Part shown: positions 17,247-24,042 of the stretch, piece after piece | Layout: each line of letters opens with the position of its first letter | How positions within the stretch are numbered: the stretch's first letter is position 1 | Source of the DNA: Pistricoccus aurantiacus | Lineage (GTDB): Bacteria > Pseudomonadota > Gammaproteobacteria > Pseudomonadales > Halomonadaceae | NCBI RefSeq assembly: GCF_042682565.1 | Contig: NZ_JBHUIC010000001.1 | Length of the DNA: 64,000 nt | Direction: 5' to 3' (one strand) | Program-made: the position numbers and the translations under genes | Notes under the pieces: model-generated | What the model was told of the DNA's origin: nothing | What the model saw: the letters and a program-made list of their open reading frames with translations, nothing else | Databases searched by the model: none

Positions 17247-17265
17247 ACATGCCGAATCGGCATGT
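17247..17265. repeat. Perfect palindrome upstream of the PepSY-cytochrome b operon
   Basis: ACATGCCG and CGGCATGT are 8-bp arms around AAT, 42 bases before the PepSY start. It is either an operator or a 5'-leader hairpin. Confidence 0.45.
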
Positions 17266-17391
17266 CGTCATGATGGCAAGTCAACCTGACAGCGGGCTTA
17301 AAAAGAAAGGTTTTTTTATCGAGGAACCTCAAGAAAAGACGCAGCAGGAAATATCCCCAAAGGAGCATCACTGGGATACCAGAAAAAGGGA

Positions 17392-17829
17392 TTATTGAAC
17401 GATCTCGATATTGGTTATCAACTCCTTCTCGCTGATCAAGGAGCTGGTGATCAGACAATTCCGTTCCGCCTTTTCGAGGCAGCGCTCCGCCTTGTCGCGA
17501 TCATCATCGCTTGTGAGGGTCAAACCTGGCTTGATGATAAAACGTGTGAAGCGCGTGACCTTGCCGTCCTTGTCCAGAATTCCTTCAACATCGCAGCTCA
17601 GGCTTTTCCATTCGAGCTTCGAAGCTCGCGCCACGGCACGAAACGTGAGAATGAAGCAGTTGGCGACAGAAGCCACCAGCAGGGTTTCCGGCGACCAATA
17701 TCCTGGAGGACCATTGAATTCTGGCGGCGGATTTGTCTCCAGCATCGGCAATTCGGCTCCGCTGACCGAAACGCTTCCTTCCGGTCTTCCGGCAGCCGAT
17801 ACTTGATAACGATGGGGGTAATCCTGCAT
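17392..17829 (-). CDS. OsmC/Ohr-family protein
   Basis: The 145-residue protein has the OsmC fold signature: YWSPETLLVASVANCFILTFRAVA with a conserved Cys (about residue 58), and C120-type second Cys in RNCLITSSL. OsmC-family proteins reduce organic hydroperoxides or bind thiols using such a Cys pair. The start at 17829 follows AAAAGGAG. It lies after the cytochrome c peroxidase gene, separated by a terminator-like hairpin. Confidence 0.85.
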   Translation of the reverse strand: MQDYPHRYQVSAAGRPEGSVSVSGAELPMLETNPPPEFNGPPGYWSPETLLVASVANCFILTFRAVARASKLEWKSLSCDVEGILDKDGKVTRFTRFIIKPGLTLTSDDDRDKAERCLEKAERNCLITSSLISEKELITNIEIVQ

Positions 17830-17856
17830 TGGTAAACTCCTTTTCCCATAAAATAC

Positions 17857-17883
17857 GGCGTGGCCAGAATATTGCGCCACGCC
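17857..17883 (-). terminator. Hairpin between ccpA-type peroxidase and osmC-type gene
   Basis: On the minus strand GGCGTGGC pairs with GCCACGCC around an 11-base loop. A T-rich stretch (GTATTTTATGG) follows. It lies 10 bases after the peroxidase stop. Confidence 0.6.
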
Positions 17884-17892
17884 TTTGTTTGG

Positions 17893-18945
17893 TTACTGAT
17901 CGATACCCAGCTCCGGCCGCGGCGTATCCGCCGTGCTCGGCGGCAGAATGGGGTATTCCACCCGAGGTTGCTCGCCGGTCAGGCTATGCAGGAACGTGGT
18001 GATCGACTCCACCTCTTCCTCGTTCAATTCGGCCCCGAGTTGCGCCACCCCCATTACCGCTACGGCCTGTTTCAAATCCCAGGCCTTGCCGCTATGAAAG
18101 TACGGCGGCGTCAGTGCGATGTTGCGTAGACTCGGCACCTTGAAGACGTATTCATCCGAGGCAGTTTGCGTCACTTCGAAACGCCCCTTGTCTTCCTCGG
18201 GCAAGAAGTCGGCGCCGGGCTGTTCCACCACGCCGAAGGGCTGGTACTGATTGCCTCCAAGGTTGACACCGTTATGGCAGGCGGCGCAGCCCTTGTTGAC
18301 GAACAGCTCGAGTCCGGTCTTCTGCTGATCGCTCAAGGCATCGGCGTCCCCTTTCAAGTATTGATCGAAAGGCGCGTTGGGGGTGATCAGCGTCGCCTCG
18401 AACAGGGCGATGGCGTCCTGCACATTATCGATATTGATAGGATCTTTCGCATCCGGGAAAGCCTCCTCGAAAACCGGCTGATAGCCGGGAATACCCTCAA
18501 GCATTTCCACCGCATGCTCGTGGGTGGTAGCCATCTCCACCGGGTTGATCAGGGGACCACCGGCCTGCTCCGCAAGATCCTTGGCGCGCCCGTCCCAGAA
18601 CTGGGCGGTATTGAAGACCGCGTTGAGTACCGTGGGTGAGTTACGTCCGCCCAGCTGCCAGCGGTGCCCTATCGAGGTTTCCAGCATATCGGTACCGCCG
18701 AGCCCCACCAGATGACAGGTGTTGCAGCTGATGGCATGGCTTTTCGATAGCCGAGGCTCGAAGTAGAGCATCTTGCCGAGCTCCACCTTGGCCGGTGAAC
18801 TGGGATTGCCTTCCATCTCCGGTGGCTGTTCGGGAATTGGCTTGAACAGCGCCTGAGCACGGCTCATCAGTTCATCCTCGGCGGCCACGGCCGCCCCCGC
18901 CGCTACCACTCCAGCCATCATTAGTACCAGGCTTCGCTTTTGCAT
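17893..18945 (-). CDS. ccpA: Dihaem cytochrome c peroxidase (MauG/CcpA family)
   Basis: The 350-residue periplasmic enzyme reduces H2O2 with electrons from cytochrome c or azurin. It has a signal peptide (about 1-22) and two haem sites, CNTCH at 74-78 (peroxidatic) and CAACH at 220-224 (electron-transferring). The TPPYFHSG motif near residue 290 is also typical. An FNR-type box lies upstream at the class II position, matching the known anaerobic control of such genes. The start at 18945 follows GGGAG. Confidence 0.92.
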   Translation of the reverse strand: MQKRSLVLMMAGVVAAGAAVAAEDELMSRAQALFKPIPEQPPEMEGNPSSPAKVELGKMLYFEPRLSKSHAISCNTCHLVGLGGTDMLETSIGHRWQLGGRNSPTVLNAVFNTAQFWDGRAKDLAEQAGGPLINPVEMATTHEHAVEMLEGIPGYQPVFEEAFPDAKDPINIDNVQDAIALFEATLITPNAPFDQYLKGDADALSDQQKTGLELFVNKGCAACHNGVNLGGNQYQPFGVVEQPGADFLPEEDKGRFEVTQTASDEYVFKVPSLRNIALTPPYFHSGKAWDLKQAVAVMGVAQLGAELNEEEVESITTFLHSLTGEQPRVEYPILPPSTADTPRPELGIDQ

Positions 18946-19112
18946 GATGATCTCCCTTGTTCACGCGATGAACGACCTTGCCCCCTCATTGACGCATAGC
19001 CGCCTTACAGGAAGCTGAACGTCATGACGACAAGTCGATACGCCGAGATGTCGAGTCGATGCTCAATATTTCGCGTTCACTTTATAATTTAACTAACTAA
19101 TAAGCTTTTGCC

Positions 19113-19126
19113 TTGATGCGGATCAA
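19113..19126. promoter_or_regulatory. FNR/ANR box between ccpA and alcohol dehydrogenase
   Basis: TTGAT-GCGG-ATCAA is a perfect FNR/ANR dyad. On the minus strand a -10-like TAAATT (19091-19086) lies 21 bp away, the same spacing as at nirC, so control of the peroxidase gene is most likely. The plus-strand alcohol dehydrogenase starts 90 bp away and may also respond. Confidence 0.75.
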
Positions 19127-19216
19127 GAATACCGCGAACGACCCGTGTCATCTTGGAGTAGCAATACGTGACATCGGCTGCCACCGGCGGCCTTTCATCT
19201 CCAAGGAGGAACCATC

Positions 19217-20248
19217 ATGAAAGCATTGGTATTTCATGGCCCCGGCAAGCGCAGTTGGGAAGACAAGCCGCGCCCGAGTATCGACAAGCCCACGGACGCG
19301 GTGGTGCGCATCACCCATACCACCATCTGTGGCACCGACCTGCACATTCTGAAGGGCGATGTACCCGCCGTGGAGGATGGCCGCACTTTGGGCCACGAAG
19401 GCGTGGGCGTGGTGGAAGAGATCGGAGACGGCGTGAGCAATATCCAGGTCGGCGACGAGGTGCTGATTTCCTGCGTCACTTCCTGCGGACGCTGCGACTA
19501 CTGCAAGCGCGGCATCTATGCCCACTGCCGCGACGGCGGCTGGATTCTCGGCCACCTGATCGACGGCACCCAGGCCGAATATGTACGCACCCCTCATGCG
19601 GACAACAGTCTGTTTCCACTACCCGATGACATGAACCGGGAGGCGGCGGTGATGCTCAGCGACATCCTGCCCACCGGGCACGAGATTGGCGCCCTCAACG
19701 GCGAGGTCACGCTGGGCGATACGGTGGTCATCGTTGGCGCCGGCCCCATCGGCCTGGCGGCGCTGATGACCTCGCGCTTCTATTCTCCGGCGCGCATCAT
19801 CATGGTCGACCCGGACGAAAACCGCCTGGCCATGGCCAAACAGCTCGGCGCCACCGATGTCATTTCCAGTAATCCCGTCGAGGCTATTCTTGCGCTGACC
19901 GATGGCGAAGGTGTCGACGTGGCCATGGAAGCAGTGGGCATTCCTGAAACCTTCGATGTCTGCCAGCAGATCGTTCGGGCCGGCGGGCACATCGCCAATA
20001 TGGGCGTGCACGGAAAGAGCGTCGATCTCCAATTGCAGGACCTGTGGATCAAGAACATCACCCTGCGTACCGGCCTGGTCAGCACCAACACCATTCCCGT
20101 ACTGATGCGTGCCGTGGAAAGCGGCGACGTAGAGCCGGCAGAACTGGTGACTCACCGCTTCAAGCTTGATGAAATCGAAAAGGCCTACGACATCTTCAGC
20201 GAGGCGGCAAAGGAGAAAGCCATCAAGATGATCTTGACCACCGAGTGA
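19217..20248 (+). CDS. Zinc-dependent alcohol dehydrogenase
   Basis: The 343-residue medium-chain dehydrogenase has catalytic zinc ligands in CGTDLH and GHEGVG, a four-Cys structural zinc loop (CGRCDYCKRGIYAHC) and the Rossmann motif VGAGPIGLAAL near residue 180. It oxidises alcohols or reduces aldehydes with NAD(P). A strong AAGGAGG precedes the start. It has its own downstream hairpin and is probably monocistronic. The exact substrate cannot be told from sequence. Confidence 0.88.
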   Translation: MKALVFHGPGKRSWEDKPRPSIDKPTDAVVRITHTTICGTDLHILKGDVPAVEDGRTLGHEGVGVVEEIGDGVSNIQVGDEVLISCVTSCGRCDYCKRGIYAHCRDGGWILGHLIDGTQAEYVRTPHADNSLFPLPDDMNREAAVMLSDILPTGHEIGALNGEVTLGDTVVIVGAGPIGLAALMTSRFYSPARIIMVDPDENRLAMAKQLGATDVISSNPVEAILALTDGEGVDVAMEAVGIPETFDVCQQIVRAGGHIANMGVHGKSVDLQLQDLWIKNITLRTGLVSTNTIPVLMRAVESGDVEPAELVTHRFKLDEIEKAYDIFSEAAKEKAIKMILTTE

Positions 20249-20286
20249 CGGGTTCGAACGTCGCTTAAGCCGATGGAAGACGGCGC

Positions 20287-20320
20287 CAGGCGCAGGTAGA
20301 GATAGAACTTCCTGCGCCTG
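20287..20320 (+). terminator. Terminator of the alcohol dehydrogenase gene
   Basis: CAGGCGCAGG and CCTGCGCCTG form a perfect 10-bp stem around a 14-base loop, 39 bases after the stop. A T-rich CCGCTTTTTAG lies shortly beyond, at the end of the convergent repeat-protein gene. Confidence 0.65.
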
Positions 20321-20337
20321 ACATATCGTCCCGCTTT

Positions 20338-20946
20338 TTAGTTATTGGCGCCTCCATTCTGGCGACCCATTCCTTGACCCTGCTGCATGCCCTGGCCCTG
20401 ACCTTGGCCTTGTTGCATGCCTTGACCCTGACCCATTCCTTGGCCCTGCTGCATGCCTTGACCCTGACCCATTCCTTGGCCCTGCTGCATGCCTTGACCC
20501 TGACCCATTCCTTGGCCCTGCTGCATGCCTCGGCCCTGACCCATTCCTTGGCCCTGCTGCATGCCTTGACCCTGACCTTGACCCTGCTGCATGCCTCGGC
20601 CCTGACCCATTCCTTGGCCTTGCTGCATGCCTCGGCCTTGGCCCTGCTGCATGCCCTGGCCTTGACCCATCCCTTGGCGCGGCATCTCGGGCAATGTCAT
20701 TCCCTGCTCCTTGGCACGCATCTGCATCTGCTCATGGTGCTCGGCGCGGATGCGGTCGCGCTCTTCCGGGGTAGCCGCATTGCGCATCTGCGTACGATGC
20801 GCCTGCCGCTCCTGATCATTCATGAGTTGGCTACCATAGATGGGCTCATCAGACTGCGCCAGTACCGGGGTAGCAAGTGTCATCATGGCGCTTAATGACA
20901 TGGCGGCAGCCATCGTAACAACGGCGGTAAGCTGTAGCTTTTTCAT
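20338..20946 (-). CDS. Secreted Met/Gln/Gly-repeat protein
   Basis: The 202-residue protein has a signal peptide (about 1-30, ending PVLAQS), a charged helical segment of about 60 residues (NDQERQAHRTQM, ERDRIRAEHHEQMQ), and about 110 residues of GMQQGQ/GMGQGQ repeats with nine GMQQGQ units. The N-terminal half resembles small periplasmic His/Met-rich proteins. The regular methionines might bind Cu(I), but that is inference. The start at 20946 follows GGAAGGAG. An FNR-type box and a 20-bp palindrome lie upstream. A two-component system is encoded just before it on the same strand. Confidence 0.7.
   Translation of the reverse strand: MKKLQLTAVVTMAAAMSLSAMMTLATPVLAQSDEPIYGSQLMNDQERQAHRTQMRNAATPEERDRIRAEHHEQMQMRAKEQGMTLPEMPRQGMGQGQGMQQGQGRGMQQGQGMGQGRGMQQGQGQGQGMQQGQGMGQGRGMQQGQGMGQGQGMQQGQGMGQGQGMQQGQGMGQGQGMQQGQGQGQGMQQGQGMGRQNGGANN
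20362..20675. repeat. Tandem repeat array encoding GMQQGQ/GMGQGQ
   Basis: Units of 30-36 bp built from CCTTGACCCTGACCCATTCC and CTGCTGCATGC (+ strand) recur about nine times with few changes. The near-identity of the central copies suggests recent slippage. Copy number may vary among strains and may be miscounted in short-read assemblies. Confidence 0.85.
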
Positions 20947-20995
20947 TTCGATCTCCTTCCTGATTGGATCATATAAAAAAATGTTATAACTATAT

Positions 20996-21015
20996 AACAA
21001 TAGCATGCTATTGTT
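20996..21015. repeat. Perfect 20-bp palindrome in the repeat-protein promoter
   Basis: AACAATAGCATGCTATTGTT is a perfect dyad with no spacer. It covers the predicted -10 region downstream of the FNR box, so a repressor bound here would block the promoter. Confidence 0.6.
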
Positions 21016-21024
21016 CTGCCTGCC

Positions 21025-21038
21025 TTGACCCTGATCAA
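21025..21038 (-). promoter_or_regulatory. FNR/DNR-type box of the repeat-protein gene
   Basis: TTGAC-CCTG-ATCAA matches the FNR family dyad in all ten specific positions. A -10-like TATTGT (minus strand, 21002-20997) lies 22 bp downstream, inside the 20-bp palindrome. Confidence 0.68.
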
Positions 21039-21065
21039 TTGATTGGAGTCGGACGTCAGGCAGGC

Positions 21066-22391
21066 TCAGCGTGGTAGCCATAGGCTCGCCTCGAAGCCAT
21101 CCCGGCGCCCCACAGCGGGGGAGCTAAGCGTCAGGGAAGCGCCGGAGCCCTCGGCGATCGCATGGGCGATGGCGAGTCCAAGGCCTGAGCCGCCGGCTCG
21201 GGTATTCGCTCGGGTGAAACGATCCGTCAACCGCGCGAGATCTTCTGCGGGCACTACCGTCCCCGCGTTGATCACCCGCAACACGCCCTCGTTCGACAGG
21301 ACAACCTCGACGGGTTGATCTTGCTGCCCGTGTTTCAGGGCGTTTTCGATCAGATTGCGTAGCAGGATCGCCAGGGCGTCCGGATCGATCGACGAGACGA
21401 CCTGCCCCTCCTCGGGCAGCGACAGCTCGAGGCGCGCCTCGAAGGTACGGCGAAAGTCGTCGACGACATGGGTGACGATCGGCAGCACGTCCCGGGGCGC
21501 CTCGGCCAGCAGTCCGCCGCTCTCCGCCTTGGCCAGCTGCATCAGCTTTTCCGAGAGACGTGAGAGATCACGCAGCGAGGCCTCGATCCGTCCCGCCCGA
21601 TCATGCAAGGACCCCGGCGGTGCCTCTCGGCGCAGGCGCTGCACCTGGGCCAGGGCCGCAGCCAGGGGCGTGCGCAGCTCATGGGCGCTATTGGCGGTGA
21701 AGCTGCGTTCCGCCTCCAGGGCGCGGCGTAATCGTGCCAGCAGTTGATCGACCGCCTCGGCGACAGGCACGAGTTCCTTGGGCAGACGCTTCGCCTCGAC
21801 CGGCGACAGATCCCCGGCGTTGCGTGCCTCGAGCGCTCGCCGATAGGCCAGCAGGCCACCCAGGCTGTGGCGCACGAACCACCAGATGCCGATCAGGCTG
21901 AGCGGTACCAGCACCACCAACGGCAAAAGGAGCATTGTCAGCATCTCCCGGGTTGCCCGGCGGCGATAGGTCAACGGCTCGGCGACCTCGATAAAGAAGG
22001 TATCGCTGACCGCCGAGGTGCCGTAGAGCCGATGGGTCGCGGTGCTGCGCAATCCTAGCTGGGGCGTGTCGGGAAAGATGGACAAGTCGATATCGTGAGA
22101 CACGAGCAAGGGCCTGCCATCCGCCCCCCTCACAAGATAGGTGATGTACTCCTCGTGAGGGCGCAAGGAGGCCACCTGCTGAAGCAGGTCGGAACTCTCC
22201 CGATTGAAGATCTCGACGACGGCCAGGGACAGGATGCGCTGCGAGGTTTCTTCCAGGGCGCTATCGAGTGTGTTGTTCAACGTATGCTCGACGACAAGCG
22301 TCGTGACCGTGGTAGCGACCAGCCAGAGCAGCGTAACCCCCAGGGTCAGGCCGAGACCGAGACGCCGTTGAAGGCTGGTCGCATCATTCAT
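21066..22391 (-). CDS. Sensor histidine kinase (OmpR/EnvZ-class, QseC-like layout)
   Basis: The 441-residue membrane kinase has TM1 at about 11-34, a periplasmic loop of about 115 residues, TM2 at about 150-172, a linker, the phosphoacceptor H237 in SAHELRTPL and an ATPase domain (LLRNLIENALKHG; GSGLGLAIAHAIA). Its stop lies 120 bp before the Met-rich repeat gene. It overlaps the upstream response regulator by ATGA. The signal is unknown; the neighbouring PepSY/DUF2271 operon is the likely target. Confidence 0.87.
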   Translation of the reverse strand: MNDATSLQRRLGLGLTLGVTLLWLVATTVTTLVVEHTLNNTLDSALEETSQRILSLAVVEIFNRESSDLLQQVASLRPHEEYITYLVRGADGRPLLVSHDIDLSIFPDTPQLGLRSTATHRLYGTSAVSDTFFIEVAEPLTYRRRATREMLTMLLLPLVVLVPLSLIGIWWFVRHSLGGLLAYRRALEARNAGDLSPVEAKRLPKELVPVAEAVDQLLARLRRALEAERSFTANSAHELRTPLAAALAQVQRLRREAPPGSLHDRAGRIEASLRDLSRLSEKLMQLAKAESGGLLAEAPRDVLPIVTHVVDDFRRTFEARLELSLPEEGQVVSSIDPDALAILLRNLIENALKHGQQDQPVEVVLSNEGVLRVINAGTVVPAEDLARLTDRFTRANTRAGGSGLGLAIAHAIAEGSGASLTLSSPAVGRRDGFEASLWLPR

Positions 22392-23047
22392 GTTTTCCCC
22401 AGCCGATAACCCATGCCGCGTACCGTCTCGATCGTGTCATGTCCGAGCTTCTTGCGCATGCGACTGATATAGACTTCGATGGTATTGCTCTCGATCTCGG
22501 CACCGAACGCGTATAGATGATCCTCGAGCTGAGACTTGGTCAGCAGCGCGCCAGGGCGCTGCAGCAGTGCCTCGAACAACGCCCATTCCCGAGCCGTCAG
22601 ATCGATCGAACGGCTTCCGCGCCGGATCGAATGGCTCGACAGGTCGATGTCCAGATCCTTGACTTGCAAGAGAGGATTGGGATTGCCGCTGTAGCGCCGT
22701 GCCACGGCGGCGATTCGCGCCGACAATTCCGCCAGATCGAAGGGCTTGACCAGATAATCGTCCGCGCCGGCGTTCAAGCCGTCGATACGGTCGGAAATCT
22801 GATCTCGGGCGGTCAAGATGATCACCGGTGTGGCATCGCCTGCCTTGCGCCGCTGCCTCAGGAAATCGATTCCCCGACCGTCCGGCAGCATCAGATCGAG
22901 CAGCAAAAGATCGTAGGCGGTGGTGGCAAGACACGCCCTGGTATCGGCAAGCGTCTGCACCCAGTCCACCGCGTGGCCATCGTCCTCGATCTGGTCGCGC
23001 ACCGCCTCGCCCAAGGGAAGTGCATCCTCGATCAGCAGTATGCGCAT
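22388..23047 (-). CDS. OmpR/PhoB-family response regulator
   Basis: The 219-residue protein has a receiver domain (D51 in LLLLDLMLPDGRG; K in YLVKPFDLAEL) and a C-terminal winged helix (LTAREWALFEALLQRPG, then ESNTIEVYISRMRKKLG). It is paired with the kinase downstream by a 4-bp overlap. GGGAGAAAGGGG precedes the start. It is divergent from the PepSY operon with a 164-bp gap, an arrangement typical of a regulator next to its target. Confidence 0.9.
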   Translation of the reverse strand: MRILLIEDALPLGEAVRDQIEDDGHAVDWVQTLADTRACLATTAYDLLLLDLMLPDGRGIDFLRQRRKAGDATPVIILTARDQISDRIDGLNAGADDYLVKPFDLAELSARIAAVARRYSGNPNPLLQVKDLDIDLSSHSIRRGSRSIDLTAREWALFEALLQRPGALLTKSQLEDHLYAFGAEIESNTIEVYISRMRKKLGHDTIETVRGMGYRLGKT

Positions 23048-23211
23048 ATCCCCTTTCTCCCGACGCCATCGATACTCCCGAGACTAACGGATCGACCTGA
23101 CCGCTACCTGAATGAAACCGGATCATCCGTGCATTCCATCGGGCGCAGCCGCTTCAGTCTGTTGTCAGCATGAGGAGCTACAGTGACAGCGAATCTTGCT
23201 TGGAGAAGATC

Positions 23212-23541
23212 ATGAAAATCCCCTTTGTTACCACCGTCACGCTATGCACCTTGTTGAGCGCCACCGCCGCTCAAGCAAGCCACGACTGCAAGGATCCGGT
23301 CGCCGACTGGCAACCTCGAGAAATCCTGCGCCAGCAACTAGAGGCCAAAGGCTGGCAGGTACGCCGTATCAAGATCGATGATGGCTGCTATGAGGTCAAG
23401 GGCCTCGACCAGGATGGCAACAAGGTCGAGGCGGACTATGCCCCGGCGTCACTGCGCCTGCGCAAGCTGGAGATCGAATTCGACGAGGATGCGGTAATAC
23501 CCGATAGCTTATACAGCGGAGACAAGGGAGACAGGCCATGA
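23212..23541 (+). CDS. Secreted PepSY-domain protein
   Basis: The 109-residue protein has a signal peptide (about 1-20, ending AAQAS) and a PepSY-type domain with the same cysteine positions as the protein at 16930-17205 (SHDCKDP and DGCYEVKG). The start at 23212 is preceded by TGGAGAAG; an upstream in-frame codon adds 14 residues without a signal-like start. It heads an operon with DUF2271 and a PepSY-flavodoxin reductase. Confidence 0.75.
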   Translation: MKIPFVTTVTLCTLLSATAAQASHDCKDPVADWQPREILRQQLEAKGWQVRRIKIDDGCYEVKGLDQDGNKVEADYAPASLRLRKLEIEFDEDAVIPDSLYSGDKGDRP

Positions 23542-24014
23542 AAAAGCTCACCCTTGCTCTTGCTCTGACCCTTGGTCTTGCCGCCGCACTGCCGACTCTC
23601 GCCCAGGCACGCGAAGTGACCTTCACCACCGAGCTGAAAAGCTACGGCGGCGACGGCGCCTACGTGGCGCTCTACCTCACCGACGCCAACGGCCGATATC
23701 AGGATACGCTCTGGATCGCCGGAGAGAAGTCGAAATACTACAAGCACCTGCGCGACTGGGCGCGGGGTAGCGGCCTGCGCAGCAGCGAATATGACGGCCT
23801 GACCGGCGCCAGCGTCGGCAGCGGCCGCACTCTGAATATCACCCTCGACATTGCCGACGAACTGATCGATGCCGGGTATCAAGTGCGCGTCGACACCGCC
23901 GTCGAGGACATGCGCGACAACCGTGCCGACATTGTCATTCCGCTGACCGCCAAGAGTGCAGGCCAACTGTTCACCGGCCGTGGCTACGTGGAGTCGTTCC
24001 GCTACACCTTCTGA
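23538..24014 (+). CDS. DUF2271-domain periplasmic protein
   Basis: The 158-residue protein has a signal peptide (about 1-25, ending LAQA) and a DUF2271 domain (VALYLTDANGRYQDTLWIAG; YKHLRDWARGS; GASVGSGRTL). Members are found beside PepSY membrane proteins and, in other genomes, ApbE flavin transferases; the biochemical role is unknown. Its start overlaps the upstream stop by ATGA. Confidence 0.78.
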   Translation: MKKLTLALALTLGLAAALPTLAQAREVTFTTELKSYGGDGAYVALYLTDANGRYQDTLWIAGEKSKYYKHLRDWARGSGLRSSEYDGLTGASVGSGRTLNITLDIADELIDAGYQVRVDTAVEDMRDNRADIVIPLTAKSAGQLFTGRGYVESFRYTF

Positions 24015-24042
24015 TTCTGATCGAACAAGGAGCATACTTACC

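Noticed and set aside
20374..20895. Leu/His/Thr-repeat frame opposite the Met/Gln repeat gene
   Set aside because: Mirror of the DNA repeat. The minus-strand frame has a signal peptide, ribosome site and promoter.
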